DNA of 64,000 bases from Chryseobacterium sp. (lineage in GTDB: Bacteria; Bacteroidota; Bacteroidia; Flavobacteriales; Weeksellaceae): contig JAPUEB010000025.1 in the NCBI GenBank assembly GCA_027492795.1, positions 1 to 64,000 on the forward strand, read 5' to 3'. Below are positions 7,318 through 16,238 of the stretch, piece by piece. Made by a program: the position numbers and the translations under genes. The notes below the pieces were generated by a model. It was not told the origin of the DNA. It searched no databases and worked only from the letters and a program-made list of their open reading frames with translations. Numbering within the stretch: the first letter of the stretch is position 1; each line of letters opens with the position of its first letter.

Positions 7318-9735
7318 CTACTTAAACCAACGTTTCGCCTGATTATAATCGATGTAGTAGGAAAGTTTTAGCGAGATATTATTCACCATCGGTTCATCAA
7401 AAAGTCGGCTAAAATTTTCTTTAAAACCAAGTTGTGATTGCTCCACATAATTTCCGAGCGCATTTCTATACAGCAAAGTAAGCTGGCTTCCCGGCGCAAA
7501 CCACCACGAATAGCGCCAATCTATATTCCAAGAATTGAAAGTTCCGTTTTTATTTTTGGTAAAAAGTGGGGTATCGGTGTAAGTTCCGTCTTGGTTCAGC
7601 GTATAAAAATTTTTGTAGGTAACATCCGAATAATAATGCCTGAAAGAGAGATTTACAGCCATTTTATTATTAATGGTATATTGAGAACCCAAACTGTTTA
7701 CGACGGTAAAACGATTTCTGTTTCCAATAAAAATATTCTGCGCATCTTTTCCTGCAAAACCTTTGTCGTGATGCAGGTAATCTCCTCCAAAACCATAATA
7801 AAGCCTTAATTTATCTGAAAATTTATAACTTGGGTTGAACTCGTAGCGCAACCAATATCTTCCCTGTTCGTTGTAGGCATAATAATCAAAATAGGTGTTC
7901 AGACGAAGTTTTTTGCGGTTATCGGTGTTGATGTAAATCCAACCGTCAATCATTTCAGGGATTTTCAAAAATCTTCCCGCAGTTCGGGGTTCGTAAATAT
8001 CATTTTCGCCAAAAGGTGTAAACATCAATCCTCCACCAATGGTGAGAAATTTTTTATTGGTGAATGATATTTCCTGATGAACATTGAAATTGGTGAACAA
8101 ATCTTGGTCTAACCTTCGGCTTGTAGAAACATTCAGATTATAATTAAAATTGTTCAAATTTCCCTTGGGCTGCAAAAATCTGTAGGAATAATTTCCATTG
8201 AATGTATAAAAATTCGTGCGATCGAGATACCCTAAATCATTGATGTCGTAGGTTTTTGTACGGTAAAATCCATTAAAATCGTATCGGTGAACTCCTGAAA
8301 TTTTTCCAAAACCCGCTTTTCCCGCATTTCCAAATTTCGTACCGTCATCCATCACAAAACTTCCTTTTATACCACCATAATAAGTGTAGGTATTTTCTTT
8401 ATTCTGAATGTCCCAAAGAAATCCCGTAACATTAGAATCGCGAAAATCTCCTGCTCTTGTAACATTCGTATTGACGAGGGTTACCGATGAATTCCCCCGA
8501 AATCTCTGATCCAAAACCATCACATTATAATTTGCCCAAGATTCCGTAGTTTCTTTACGGATTTCTCCCGTGTTGAGGTTTCGGATTTCCGCATTGGTTT
8601 TTTCTGTAATTGCGTTGAAAAAGCCGATTCCTAAACCATTATTGGTTCTTCCAGAAACCTTCAAAGCGTTGAAAAGTTTCACTTTTTCAGGATTTTTCAC
8701 AAATTCTTCGTTGGAATTGAGTTCTACATTTCTGGAAGGATTTCCTCCAATTCTTCGCGAATAAAAAAGTTCACCTTTGCTGAAAAGTTCAGTTCCTTCC
8801 GTAAAAAACGGTCGCTGCTCCTGAAACTGTACTTCAAATGGTGAGAGATTTAGAACCGATTTATCGAAAGAGGTTTGTCCAAAATCGGGAATCAAGGTTA
8901 AATCCAGCGTGAAAGCATCATTAATTCCATATTTTAAATCCATTCCTCCATTAACATTGACTTCTGTTTTTCCTTTAAAATTATTAAAATAAGTCGAAAA
9001 ATAGGGGAGAAACGAAAGCCGAATTGGTGGATTGATGTTTTCAATTCCTTCCAAAACGCCGTCGTAAAGCATGTAAGAGCCTTTTTTATTGTCCACGAAA
9101 TTCCAGTCGTACATCGTGCTGGTTCTGTTGACGAGCCTCAAAAAATTAATTCCCCATTCCTGCACATTTTTTTTCGGAAAACGCAGTTCGGAGTAGGGGA
9201 TTTTCATTTCTACTGTCCATCCTTTTTCGTTAATTTTTGCGGCAGAATACCACACTCCATTCCAGCTTCCGTCTTCGCCCATGTCGGTGGTTAATTTAGC
9301 ATCATATTGCACGCCGCTCGGTAAAACCAAAAATTCTAAACTTTGCTGATTGTCATTGTATCCGTTGATGGTTACGCCAAATATATCGTCGTTTTCTATA
9401 TTGTCTCTTTCGGTAAGTTCTTTGGCAATTTTTGAAGGTTCGTCGTCGTACAAAGTTGCTCCGAAGTAAATTCCGGTATCGTCGTAAAGCACTTTTACTT
9501 CGGTTTTAAAATTTTCGGGAATTTTAGCGCCATTATTGGGTTTTCTTTCTACAAAATCACTTGCAACAGGAGCGTTTTGCCAAACTTCTTCATCCAGAAT
9601 GCCATCAATTTTTGGGGAATTGACAATTTTGTTTGCCTGAATTTTTTTTCTGATGATATTTTCAGATTCATTTTTTTGCGAGAATACTGCGACGAAAATG
9701 ATAAGAAAAGTGAGGCAAAATATTCTGGTTTTCAT
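7318..9735 (-). CDS. DUF5916 outer-membrane protein with N-terminal CBM9-like domain
   Basis: 805 residues from ATG 9733-9735, chosen because it begins a signal peptide (MKTRIFCLTFLIIF, cleavage near VFSQ); an in-frame start 11 codons upstream has none. Residues about 30-220 resemble a carbohydrate-binding-like fold (PKIDGILDEEVWQNA ... DDTGIYFGATLYDDEP ... GWTVEMKIPYSELRF). The remaining about 550 residues alternate aromatic and polar residues like an outer-membrane beta barrel. Substrate and role are unknown; similar proteins are widespread in Bacteroidota. Family call firm. Confidence 0.88.
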   Translation of the reverse strand: MKTRIFCLTFLIIFVAVFSQKNESENIIRKKIQANKIVNSPKIDGILDEEVWQNAPVASDFVERKPNNGAKIPENFKTEVKVLYDDTGIYFGATLYDDEPSKIAKELTERDNIENDDIFGVTINGYNDNQQSLEFLVLPSGVQYDAKLTTDMGEDGSWNGVWYSAAKINEKGWTVEMKIPYSELRFPKKNVQEWGINFLRLVNRTSTMYDWNFVDNKKGSYMLYDGVLEGIENINPPIRLSFLPYFSTYFNNFKGKTEVNVNGGMDLKYGINDAFTLDLTLIPDFGQTSFDKSVLNLSPFEVQFQEQRPFFTEGTELFSKGELFYSRRIGGNPSRNVELNSNEEFVKNPEKVKLFNALKVSGRTNNGLGIGFFNAITEKTNAEIRNLNTGEIRKETTESWANYNVMVLDQRFRGNSSVTLVNTNVTRAGDFRDSNVTGFLWDIQNKENTYTYYGGIKGSFVMDDGTKFGNAGKAGFGKISGVHRYDFNGFYRTKTYDINDLGYLDRTNFYTFNGNYSYRFLQPKGNLNNFNYNLNVSTSRRLDQDLFTNFNVHQEISFTNKKFLTIGGGLMFTPFGENDIYEPRTAGRFLKIPEMIDGWIYINTDNRKKLRLNTYFDYYAYNEQGRYWLRYEFNPSYKFSDKLRLYYGFGGDYLHHDKGFAGKDAQNIFIGNRNRFTVVNSLGSQYTINNKMAVNLSFRHYYSDVTYKNFYTLNQDGTYTDTPLFTKNKNGTFNSWNIDWRYSWWFAPGSQLTLLYRNALGNYVEQSQLGFKENFSRLFDEPMVNNISLKLSYYIDYNQAKRWFK

Positions 9736-9800
9736 GAAAGTTTTTGATGATATAAAGGTATTAGACAACTTTTTTTAGTTTTTGTTACTTTATTAAACGA

Positions 9801-9824
9801 AAAAAATCGGCATTTCGCCGATTT
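9801..9824 (-). terminator. Minus-strand terminator for the DUF3108 gene
   Basis: AAATCGGC / GCCGATTT, eight-bp stem with a 5-nt loop. The T-run lies on the minus strand (A6 at 9801-9806), so it acts on transcription coming from the DUF3108 gene. Confidence 0.6.
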
Positions 9825-9855
9825 GTGAAAGTGCTTTATTTTTCTAAAATGAACC

Positions 9856-9937
9856 TTAATTTGTTTACCCCGATCCTAAAGGGAGCAAATTAAGCTTCAA
9901 TTGAGGGAAATTTTCCACCTTTTAGGATTGGGGTAAA
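9856..9937. repeat. Nested inverted-repeat element
   Basis: The arms at 9864-9883 and 9918-9937 match in inverse orientation over 20 bp with two mismatches (TTTACCCC, then ATCCTAAA). TTAATTTG (9856-9863) also pairs with CAAATTAA (9886-9893), and GGAAATTTTCC near 9906-9916 is palindromic. The whole unit looks like an interspersed structured repeat downstream of the DUF3108 gene. Confidence 0.6.
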
Positions 9938-9996
9938 GAAAATTTCTAACGCTTGATTTTTTTAAATTAAAAATACCTTCTAAATTTCAAAAAAAA

Positions 9997-10770
9997 TTAT
10001 TTTGAAAACTTCAAAGGGAATTTTACGTTTTTAAAACTGTCGAGATCCGCTTTCAGAGAGCCAACTGCCAATTCCGCTTTTATGGAAATCGGGATGTGGT
10101 TCGCATCGTTGCTCACCCAAAGTGTAACGCCTTCTTTTGCTTTGAAAACGCGTCCACTTTTTACCAACGGAATGATTTTTAGACAGTTGATGTTTCCAAA
10201 TTTGGTGCGGATATTTTCTGTTCCCACCACTCTTAGCTGAAAAGGGAACATCTCGTCGTCTATCCAAACGTTCAGGTTTTTTACCGTTCCTACTTTCAGC
10301 TCACTTTGATCCAATGAACGTAAGTAATAAAATGCGGAAAGCATATCCTGAACTCCTTTTACAGATTTTATTACTTTCGAGCCGTTTGCGGGAGTTTCTT
10401 TGTCGGTAAGAATAAGCGTCTGGTTATCGTGGTTGAAACTGGTCTCAAAATGCTGCGTGTAGCCGCCTTCTTTCACGTTTCTTACATAAAAACTTGGCAA
10501 TCCAGTATCAATATTTATGAAACTTTCATACAAATCGTCCACTTTGAAAAACGCGCGAACTGCACCCGTTGTTCTTCCCACACCTTTTACATAAAGATGA
10601 GGTTTTCCCTGATAATTGGTAGCCAAAGTTGTAAGTGTAGCAGTTCCTGCATTTAAAAATCCGTAGTGGATTCGGTAATTTAATTGTTCGCCGGATGTAA
10701 TGTTATCCAACTTCTGCGAATATAAAATACTGATTAAAAAAATACCGATGATGCTAAAAATCTTTTTCAT
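9997..10770 (-). CDS. DUF3108 domain-containing exported protein
   Basis: 257 residues from ATG 10768-10770, which directly begins a signal peptide (MKKIFSIIGIFLIS, cleavage near LYSQ). The body matches the DUF3108 pattern: GEQLNYRIHYGFLNAGTA, VKGVGRTTGAVRAFFKVDD and the C-terminal GRVFKAKEGVTLWVSND. These proteins are periplasmic or surface beta-rich proteins of unknown function. The gene is transcribed alone and divergently from the ferredoxin reductase. Confidence 0.85.
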   Translation of the reverse strand: MKKIFSIIGIFLISILYSQKLDNITSGEQLNYRIHYGFLNAGTATLTTLATNYQGKPHLYVKGVGRTTGAVRAFFKVDDLYESFINIDTGLPSFYVRNVKEGGYTQHFETSFNHDNQTLILTDKETPANGSKVIKSVKGVQDMLSAFYYLRSLDQSELKVGTVKNLNVWIDDEMFPFQLRVVGTENIRTKFGNINCLKIIPLVKSGRVFKAKEGVTLWVSNDANHIPISIKAELAVGSLKADLDSFKNVKFPLKFSK

Positions 10771-10886
10771 ACTTGGGCTTTTGCAAAAACATTGCCACAA
10801 ATATAATGCGTTTAAAAGTGATTTTTATCAGTGAATTTCCAGTTTTTTTGTAATCGGCGTTACAAGGACTTTCATAATAATTTCAT

Positions 10887-10894
10887 TACTTTTG
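10887..10894 (+). promoter_or_regulatory. Candidate -7 element (TACTTTTG) for the ferredoxin reductase
   Basis: Exact TAnnTTTG match 38 bp before the ATG at 10932; no clear -33 box at the usual distance. Confidence 0.4.
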
Positions 10895-10931
10895 CACAGT
10901 TTTATTTCCAAAAAAATTTAATATTAAATTA

Positions 10932-11987
10932 ATGATTACTACGGATTTACTTATCATTGGAGCAGGACCAACAGGACTTTTCGCAGTTTTTGAAGCAGGT
11001 TTGTTGAAAATAAAATGCCACATCATCGATGCTCTTCCACAACCTGGAGGACAATTGGCAGAACTTTACCCTAAAAAACCAATTTTCGATATTCCTGGTT
11101 ATCCTACAATTAATGCAGGTGAATTGGTAGATAATTTAATGGAGCAAATAAAGCAGTTTCAGCCAGGATTTACGCTTGCAGAAACCGCAGTTTCTTTAAC
11201 TAAAATAGATGAAGATTGGTTTGAAGTAGTTACCAATAAAGGAACTGTACACAGAGCCAGAGCTGTTGCCATTGCAGGTGGATTGGGAACTTTTGAGCCT
11301 AGAAAACCGGAACATTTGGAAAATTTGGCTCAGTTTGAAGAGAATGGAGTGGAGTATTTCGTAAAAGATCCGGAACAATTTAGAAATAAAAAAGTAGTCA
11401 TTGCAGGAGGTGGAGATTCCGCATTGGATTGGAGTATTTTCCTTGCTAATGTTGCAAGTAGTGTAACTTTAATTCACCGTCGAAACGAGTTCCGAGGTGC
11501 ATTGGATTCTGTAGAAAAAGTGCAGGAACTGAAAAACGCCGGAAAAATCAACATGATGACTCCTGCCGAAGTAACCGCATTAAAAGGGAATGACCATTTG
11601 GAGGCAATTTCTGTACTTAGAGAAGGCGAAAATATTGATATAGAAACCGATTTTTTCATTCCGTTATTTGGATTAACGCCGAAACTGGGCGACATCGCAA
11701 ACTGGGGCTTGGAAATTGAAAAAAATGCCATCAAAGTAAATAACGCTTTGGACTATCAAACCAATATTGAAGGGCTTTACGCAATTGGTGACATCAACAC
11801 TTATCCTGGAAAACTGAAATTGATTTTATGCGGTTTTCATGAGGCAACTTTGATGTGTCAAAGCGTGTACAAAAGAATGAATCCGGGTAAAAATTATGTT
11901 TTGAAATATACTACGGTAAGTGGGGTTGACGGTTTCGACGGAAGCCGCAAAGAAGCCGAAAAAGCTGTTGTAAAGAAAATCGATTAA
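10932..11987 (+). CDS. Ferredoxin--NADP+ reductase, thioredoxin-reductase type
   Basis: 351-residue flavoenzyme of the bacterial YumC/TrxR-like FNR class, moving electrons between NADPH and ferredoxin in the cytoplasm. FAD-binding motif IIGAGPTGLFAVFEAG at the N-terminus, PQPGGQLAELYP at about 37-48, NADPH-binding AGGGDSALDW in the middle, and the second FAD motif GLYAIGDINTYPGK near the C-terminus. It lacks the CxxC of true thioredoxin reductases, which supports the FNR call. A [2Fe-2S] ferredoxin gene follows in the same direction, its likely partner. Confidence 0.93.
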   Translation: MITTDLLIIGAGPTGLFAVFEAGLLKIKCHIIDALPQPGGQLAELYPKKPIFDIPGYPTINAGELVDNLMEQIKQFQPGFTLAETAVSLTKIDEDWFEVVTNKGTVHRARAVAIAGGLGTFEPRKPEHLENLAQFEENGVEYFVKDPEQFRNKKVVIAGGGDSALDWSIFLANVASSVTLIHRRNEFRGALDSVEKVQELKNAGKINMMTPAEVTALKGNDHLEAISVLREGENIDIETDFFIPLFGLTPKLGDIANWGLEIEKNAIKVNNALDYQTNIEGLYAIGDINTYPGKLKLILCGFHEATLMCQSVYKRMNPGKNYVLKYTTVSGVDGFDGSRKEAEKAVVKKID

Positions 11988-11997
11988 GCTGGGTGAC

Positions 11998-12110
11998 GGA
12001 TGTTGGAAGTTGGATGTTACAAAAGTTTTTCAAATAAATTATCATTCATTGTTAATTGTTAATTACTCATTATTCATTATTCATTATTCATTATTCATTA
12101 TTCATTATTC
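11998..12110 (+). repeat. Heptanucleotide tandem repeats before the ferredoxin gene
   Basis: Two arrays share a 7-bp period. 11998-12018 is GGATGTT, GGAAGTT, GGATGTT. 12041-12110 is ten heptads (ATCATTC, ATTGTTA twice, ATTACTC, then ATTATTC six times), stopping 7 bp before the ferredoxin ATG. The array occupies the leader/promoter region, so copy number would change promoter-to-start spacing. Confidence 0.9.
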
Positions 12111-12117
12111 ATAAAGT

Positions 12118-12453
12118 ATGTCTTTAGATATCAACCTAAAAATCATTGACCGAAACGGCGAGCTTCACGAAGTTATCGCACCTACAGATATGTCGATGAA
12201 TTTAATGGAAGTCATTCGCTCTTACGAATTGGCGGAAGAAGGAACGATTGGAGTTTGCGGCGGAATGGCGATGTGTGCATCTTGCCAAGTTTATGTTTTG
12301 AACGGTTCCGAAAATTTGCAAGAAATGGGCGATGAAGAAGATGCAATGCTTTCTGAAGCATTCCACGTTAAGGATAACTCCAGATTGGGCTGCCAAATTC
12401 ATATTTCTGAAGAAATAGACGGATTGGAAGTAGAGATTGCTCCTTATCCGTAA
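12118..12453 (+). CDS. [2Fe-2S] ferredoxin, adrenodoxin/plant type
   Basis: 111 residues. Cluster ligands C47, C53, C56 and C92 appear as C-x5-C-x2-C (CGGMAMCASC) and later GCQIH. The bacterial adrenodoxin-like pattern continues with EEDAMLSEAFHV. Cytoplasmic electron carrier; the upstream FNR is the probable reductase. A heptanucleotide array ends 7 bp before the start codon. A hairpin follows the stop. Confidence 0.95.
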   Translation: MSLDINLKIIDRNGELHEVIAPTDMSMNLMEVIRSYELAEEGTIGVCGGMAMCASCQVYVLNGSENLQEMGDEEDAMLSEAFHVKDNSRLGCQIHISEEIDGLEVEIAPYP

Positions 12454-12460
12454 AAATGAA

Positions 12461-12485
12461 AAAGGATGGCGAAAAACCATCCTTT
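12461..12485. terminator. Hairpin terminator after the ferredoxin gene
   Basis: Nine-bp perfect stem AAAGGATGG / CCATCCTTT with a 7-nt loop. The T-tract is imperfect on the plus strand and better on the minus strand, so it may also serve aqpZ from the other side. Confidence 0.6.
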
Positions 12486-12606
12486 CTTATTACTGTTTAT
12501 ATCATTGGTTGTATTGCTTGCGATTTACTTCATTTATCAAAACAACAACTCAAAACAACTTTTTTTTTCAAATGCATCAGCAATTCTTTGATGGCATTTC
12601 CTTTTT

Positions 12607-13335
12607 TTAATCTAAAACTTCATTGTCGCCTCTCTGCAAAAGCATTTTGTAGATTAATCCACCTACAACAGCACCTGCAATAGGAGCTACCCAGAACAAC
12701 CAAAGTTGAGCAAGAGCTTGTCCTTGAACAAAAACCGCTTGAGACAAAGATCTCGCAGGATTTACAGAAGTATTGGTGATAGGAATTGAAATCAAGTGAA
12801 TTAATGTAAGTCCCAACCCAATCGCGATTCCAGCAAATTTTCCGTTGGCAAACTTGTCAGTTGCACCCAAAATGATGATTAGGAAAAACATGGTCAATAA
12901 AAATTCGGTAAGGAAAGCCTGCATCATGCTGTAGCTTTTTCCAAAATAGACCGCAGATTCGTAAAAATTCGTCGCGAAAGAACCTGCAGAACCGTCACCG
13001 GCACCACCGTTTATCACATACAACGCACCTGCAGCTGCAACTGCACCAACGCACTGCGCTACAATGTAAGGAAGCAATTCTTTGCCGGAAAATCTTCCAC
13101 CCGCCAAAAGTCCGAAAGAAACCGCAGGATTGAAATGTCCACCGGAAATGTGTCCTACAGCGTAAGCCATCGTAAGAACCGTTAAACCGAAGGCAAGAGC
13201 AACGCCGATGAGCAAAATGCCCATTTGTCCGCTTCCTGCAGCAGGAGCGATTTGTGATGCGAAAATTGCACTACCGCAACCTCCGAATACCAACCAAAAT
13301 GTGCCGAAAAATTCAGCGAAAAGTTTTTTTGACAT
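12607..13335 (-). CDS. aqpZ: Aquaporin Z (water channel)
   Basis: 242-residue inner-membrane MIP-family channel with six predicted transmembrane helices. Both NPA boxes are present: HFNPAVSFG (N69) and [10 protein letters not shown] (N192). The selectivity-filter residues H180, T189 and R195 have the same relative spacing as in E. coli AqpZ, which points to water rather than glycerol transport. Monocistronic, with a low-complexity loop ([11 protein letters not shown]) between helices 3 and 4. Confidence 0.95.
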   Translation of the reverse strand: MSKKLFAEFFGTFWLVFGGCGSAIFASQIAPAAGSGQMGILLIGVALAFGLTVLTMAYAVGHISGGHFNPAVSFGLLAGGRFSGKELLPYIVAQCVGAVAAAGALYVINGGAGDGSAGSFATNFYESAVYFGKSYSMMQAFLTEFLLTMFFLIIILGATDKFANGKFAGIAIGLGLTLIHLISIPITNTSVNPARSLSQAVFVQGQALAQLWLFWVAPIAGAVVGGLIYKMLLQRGDNEVLD

Positions 13336-13394
13336 AATTTATTTTTTTAAAGTGTTAAACAAATGTAAATATTTTTTTAAGATAATACTAAAAA

Positions 13395-14417
13395 TTAATA
13401 TTGCATTGCATAACTTTCTAAAAGAGTATTTTCTTCACCCCGAATTTCAAAAATCACTTTTTTTGTTGAAAGATTGATTTTCAGGAGACCAAAACTCTTT
13501 TTATTCACTACAAAACCTGTTCTGTAAGGGTTTTCCTCGCTTTTAAAGCCTTCAAAAACGTGGGTAAGTCCGCTGGAAGTAAAATCTATCAAAGGATAAG
13601 GCAAGTTGGGGATTTCTTTTTTGGAAAACTCCGAAATATGGCGGTCTCCAGAAAGAATAATGACATTTTTTGCTTTGGAAGATACGATGAGGTTTTCCAG
13701 CTTTTTTACTTCATTCGGCATATTTCCCCACATTTCAAAACCGTGTTTATTGGAAAGAAACTGAACGCTACTCACCAAAATATTGAAATCGCTTTTGGAG
13801 TTTTTCAGTTTTTCTTCCAGCCATTTCCATTGGGTTTCACCGAGCATTGTCCCTGTTTCCTGAGGCAGATATCTTTTCTTTTTGGAAGGATCTGGAGTGA
13901 GTTTTGAACGGAAAAATCTAGTGTCCAAAACCAAAATCTGAATACTTTTTCCATCAGAATTTTTTATGATGAATGAATCGTAAACGCCGTCTCTTGTTCT
14001 TCTCTCACTGTTTTTGGGAACATTGAAAAAATCTAAAAAAAGTTGCTGACTTTCTTTTCTGTGTTCAAATTCTTCACCGCCGTCGTTCCTTGCATAGTCG
14101 TGGTCGTCCCAAGTTCCGATAATGGCTTTGTTTTGGGTAAATTTTTGATATTCCGGTTGATTTTTCTTGTATTCATAACACTTTTGAAGTTCCGACATAT
14201 CATCGGTATCGCAGTAAATATTATCGCCTCCCCAAATCCAAACAAGCGGTTTATTCTTGTCGATATCGTCCCAAAGTGTGTTCGGAAGTTTTTGATTGTC
14301 GCAGCTCCCAAAAGCCAAAACCACGGGTTCGGAAGTGGAAGTTTTTAAAACATTTTCGGCAGGTTTACACGAAAAAAGTAACAAAAGAAGCGTTAGAAAA
14401 AGGGATTTTACTTTCAT
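13395..14417 (-). CDS. PhoD-like alkaline phosphatase / metallophosphatase lipoprotein
   Basis: 340 residues. Lipoprotein signal peptide ending LLFSC, so the mature protein is membrane-anchored. Metal-binding and catalytic blocks of the PhoD/calcineurin-like superfamily are visible: LAFGSCDNQ, WGGDNIYCDTDD, GTWDDHDYARND, and SGDRHISEF. The expected activity is phosphomonoester or phosphodiester hydrolysis at the cell envelope. It is shorter than classical PhoD but typical for the Bacteroidota variant. The start is upstream of a clean signal peptide. Confidence 0.88.
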   Translation of the reverse strand: MKVKSLFLTLLLLLFSCKPAENVLKTSTSEPVVLAFGSCDNQKLPNTLWDDIDKNKPLVWIWGGDNIYCDTDDMSELQKCYEYKKNQPEYQKFTQNKAIIGTWDDHDYARNDGGEEFEHRKESQQLFLDFFNVPKNSERRTRDGVYDSFIIKNSDGKSIQILVLDTRFFRSKLTPDPSKKKRYLPQETGTMLGETQWKWLEEKLKNSKSDFNILVSSVQFLSNKHGFEMWGNMPNEVKKLENLIVSSKAKNVIILSGDRHISEFSKKEIPNLPYPLIDFTSSGLTHVFEGFKSEENPYRTGFVVNKKSFGLLKINLSTKKVIFEIRGEENTLLESYAMQY

Positions 14418-14515
14418 TAAAGAAAAAATTTATTCCATATAAAGGTATAAAAATTGCTACAGTGATTTCGCAAAAAAACATTAAAAATAATTAACTTTAG
14501 CCAAAACTTTCTTCA

Positions 14516-15238
14516 ATGCTAAATTCTACAAAATTTAAAACCATACTTTGGGTTCTCGGAATTTTAATGGTGCTGTTTCTTGGATTTTTTCTGTATCAAA
14601 TGACCACAACGCAAGGTTTCAGCAATATGATGATGCCTTTGATGCTGATTTTAGGATTAATTTTAGGCGGAGTGATTGCGTTTTTGGCATCCGGAAAACT
14701 AAAATCGGAGCCGAAAGTAGTTACCGAAAGCTCGCACACGATTGCCGAAAGTATGCGTAAAGTTTTTAAAATTGTTTCAGCAGAAGGACATTTTCAGGAG
14801 ATTTATAATTATGAAGAAACCACCAAACTGTTGAATTTTATTCCATCCAAAAAGAAAGCTTTGGTAATTGTTCAGGCAAAAATTTTGGTGGGGTACGATT
14901 TTGAAAAACTAAAATGGGAAGTGGACGAAATCAACAGAAAAGTAAAACTCACAGAATTTCCAGCTCCAGAAATACTTTCCACCGAAACCGACTACAAATA
15001 TTATAATATTGAAGAGCAGTTTTTCAACCTTTTCAGCAAGGAAGATTTGGCAAAAATTCAGGAAAACAGCAAAAAACAGGTAATTGAAGCAGCGAAAAAA
15101 TCCCACCTTCCAGAAGTTGCCGCAGAACAAATGCGAACGTTGATGACTGAACTTCTAAGCTCTAAAAATTTCGCTTTGGAAAATCCTTCAAAAATTTCGG
15201 ATTCTAAATATATTATTGAAGATAAAACAGGAAGGTAA
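14516..15238 (+). CDS. DUF4230 domain-containing membrane protein
   Basis: 240 residues. Two transmembrane helices at about 9-28 and 37-58, then a soluble domain with the DUF4230 pattern (MRKVFKIVSAEGHFQEIYNY, KKKALVIVQAKILVGYDF, KVKLTEFPAPEILST). The domain is predicted to be extracytoplasmic or membrane-associated and its function is unknown. It stands alone between the PhoD-like gene and a small secreted protein. Confidence 0.85.
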   Translation: MLNSTKFKTILWVLGILMVLFLGFFLYQMTTTQGFSNMMMPLMLILGLILGGVIAFLASGKLKSEPKVVTESSHTIAESMRKVFKIVSAEGHFQEIYNYEETTKLLNFIPSKKKALVIVQAKILVGYDFEKLKWEVDEINRKVKLTEFPAPEILSTETDYKYYNIEEQFFNLFSKEDLAKIQENSKKQVIEAAKKSHLPEVAAEQMRTLMTELLSSKNFALENPSKISDSKYIIEDKTGR

Positions 15239-15479
15239 GCCTTTTTTCCAGCATTTAGCCAGTTTTTTGTCATTCCGAAGGAATCTCAACAAATATTTTT
15301 CATCATTTAGATTCCTGCGAAACGAAAATTCACGTTATTATTTTTCTTTAAAAAAAACACTTTCTTCCTAATTTTTTAAATATAAAATTTAATTTTAATT
15401 CTGTAATAACCTCATTCTGTTTTCGTCGCAAATTTGTAATGTTAATCAAAGCAAAGTATAACCTACAAATTTTACCGTC

Positions 15480-15902
15480 ATGAAAACGTTCATATTCACC
15501 TCATTTTTGTTGTTTATCGGAAATTTTACATTTGCACAGCAATCCAACTTCAGATTTGCCAATTTTTCTTCACGCGATGTGGAAAAAGTAGAAATGCATC
15601 CTGAATTTGATTTCAATGCTGAAGAATTGAAAAACCTTCCAACTGCAGATCTTTTAAGCCTTTTTGTGGAAGAATATTTGAATATTGAAAACGTAAAAGG
15701 AAGTGGAAAAATGACGACTTTGCTTTCACTGGAAATTTCGGAAAAAGGAATTTTGGAGAATGTTTCAGCAATTGGAGCCAATGAAAGTTTCAACAAAGAA
15801 GCAGTTGCAGTTTTTAAAAAATTTGAAGGCAGAACGATGGATATTAAAGGTTTGAGAAATATAAACACCGAAATCTTAATCCCAATTACGGTAAATTTGT
15901 AG
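15480..15902 (+). CDS. Small secreted protein with TonB-C-like fold
   Basis: 140 residues with signal peptide (MKTFIFTSFLLFIG, cleavage near TFAQ). The C-terminal half (LLSLEISEKGILENVSAIGANESFNKEAVAVF) follows the beta-alpha pattern of TonB C-terminal domains (LxVxxxGxVxxVxVxxS...LdxaAlxal), but there is no TonB transmembrane anchor. Probably periplasmic; role unknown. Confidence 0.6.
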   Translation: MKTFIFTSFLLFIGNFTFAQQSNFRFANFSSRDVEKVEMHPEFDFNAEELKNLPTADLLSLFVEEYLNIENVKGSGKMTTLLSLEISEKGILENVSAIGANESFNKEAVAVFKKFEGRTMDIKGLRNINTEILIPITVNL

Positions 15903-15954
15903 ACTTATTTATTTTTTGCTATTTTTAGCTCATCAAAATCAGAAAAATAGAATT

Positions 15955-16068
15955 ATGTTAGAAAAATTTAGTTTTGAAATGTTCGCAATCCAGACTTTAT
16001 TTCTAATTGCGGCGGTTTTTTTGGTTTATTTTCTTGTAAAACTCTTCAGAAGGCTTATTAGAAAGTAG
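15955..16068 (+). CDS. 37-residue single-pass membrane microprotein
   Basis: ATG 15955 to TAG 16068 encodes a short protein with one strong hydrophobic helix (FAIQTLFLIAAVFLVYFLV) and a basic tail (LFRRLIRK), the classic topology of a small inner-membrane protein. A 12-bp inverted repeat followed by a T-run (16109-16141) closes it, which supports it as a transcribed unit. Function unknown. Confidence 0.55.
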   Translation: MLEKFSFEMFAIQTLFLIAAVFLVYFLVKLFRRLIRK

Positions 16069-16108
16069 TTTTCTATTCAAAGAATATCAGAATTTTAGAA
16101 AAATTCGT

Positions 16109-16141
16109 TTTGCCTAAGCAATTGCTTGGGCAAAGTTTTTT
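16109..16141 (+). terminator. Rho-independent terminator for the 37-aa gene
   Basis: TTTGCCTAAG pairs with CTTGGGCAAA (one G-U pair) around CAATTG, followed by GTTTTTTTA. Confidence 0.7.
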
Positions 16142-16179
16142 TATGCGTATTTTTGCACCCGAAAATAATCAACGCAACT

Positions 16180-16235
16180 GCCAAAAGCCAAAAGCCGAAA
16201 GCAGATTGCAATCATTTATCACTTATCATTCACCA
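16180..16235 (+). repeat. Heptad repeat array running to the ABC-F start codon
   Basis: Eight consecutive 7-bp units with drift: GCCAAAA twice, GCCGAAA, GCAGATT, GCAATCA, TTTATCA, CTTATCA, TTCACCA. The register continues as TTTATG, so the ATG at 16239 is embedded in the array. Confidence 0.75.
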
Positions 16236-16238
16236 TTT

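Noticed and set aside
12456-12683. 75-codon plus-strand ORF after the ferredoxin gene
   Set aside because: Its start lies in the terminator hairpin and its end overlaps aqpZ; composition is not protein-like.
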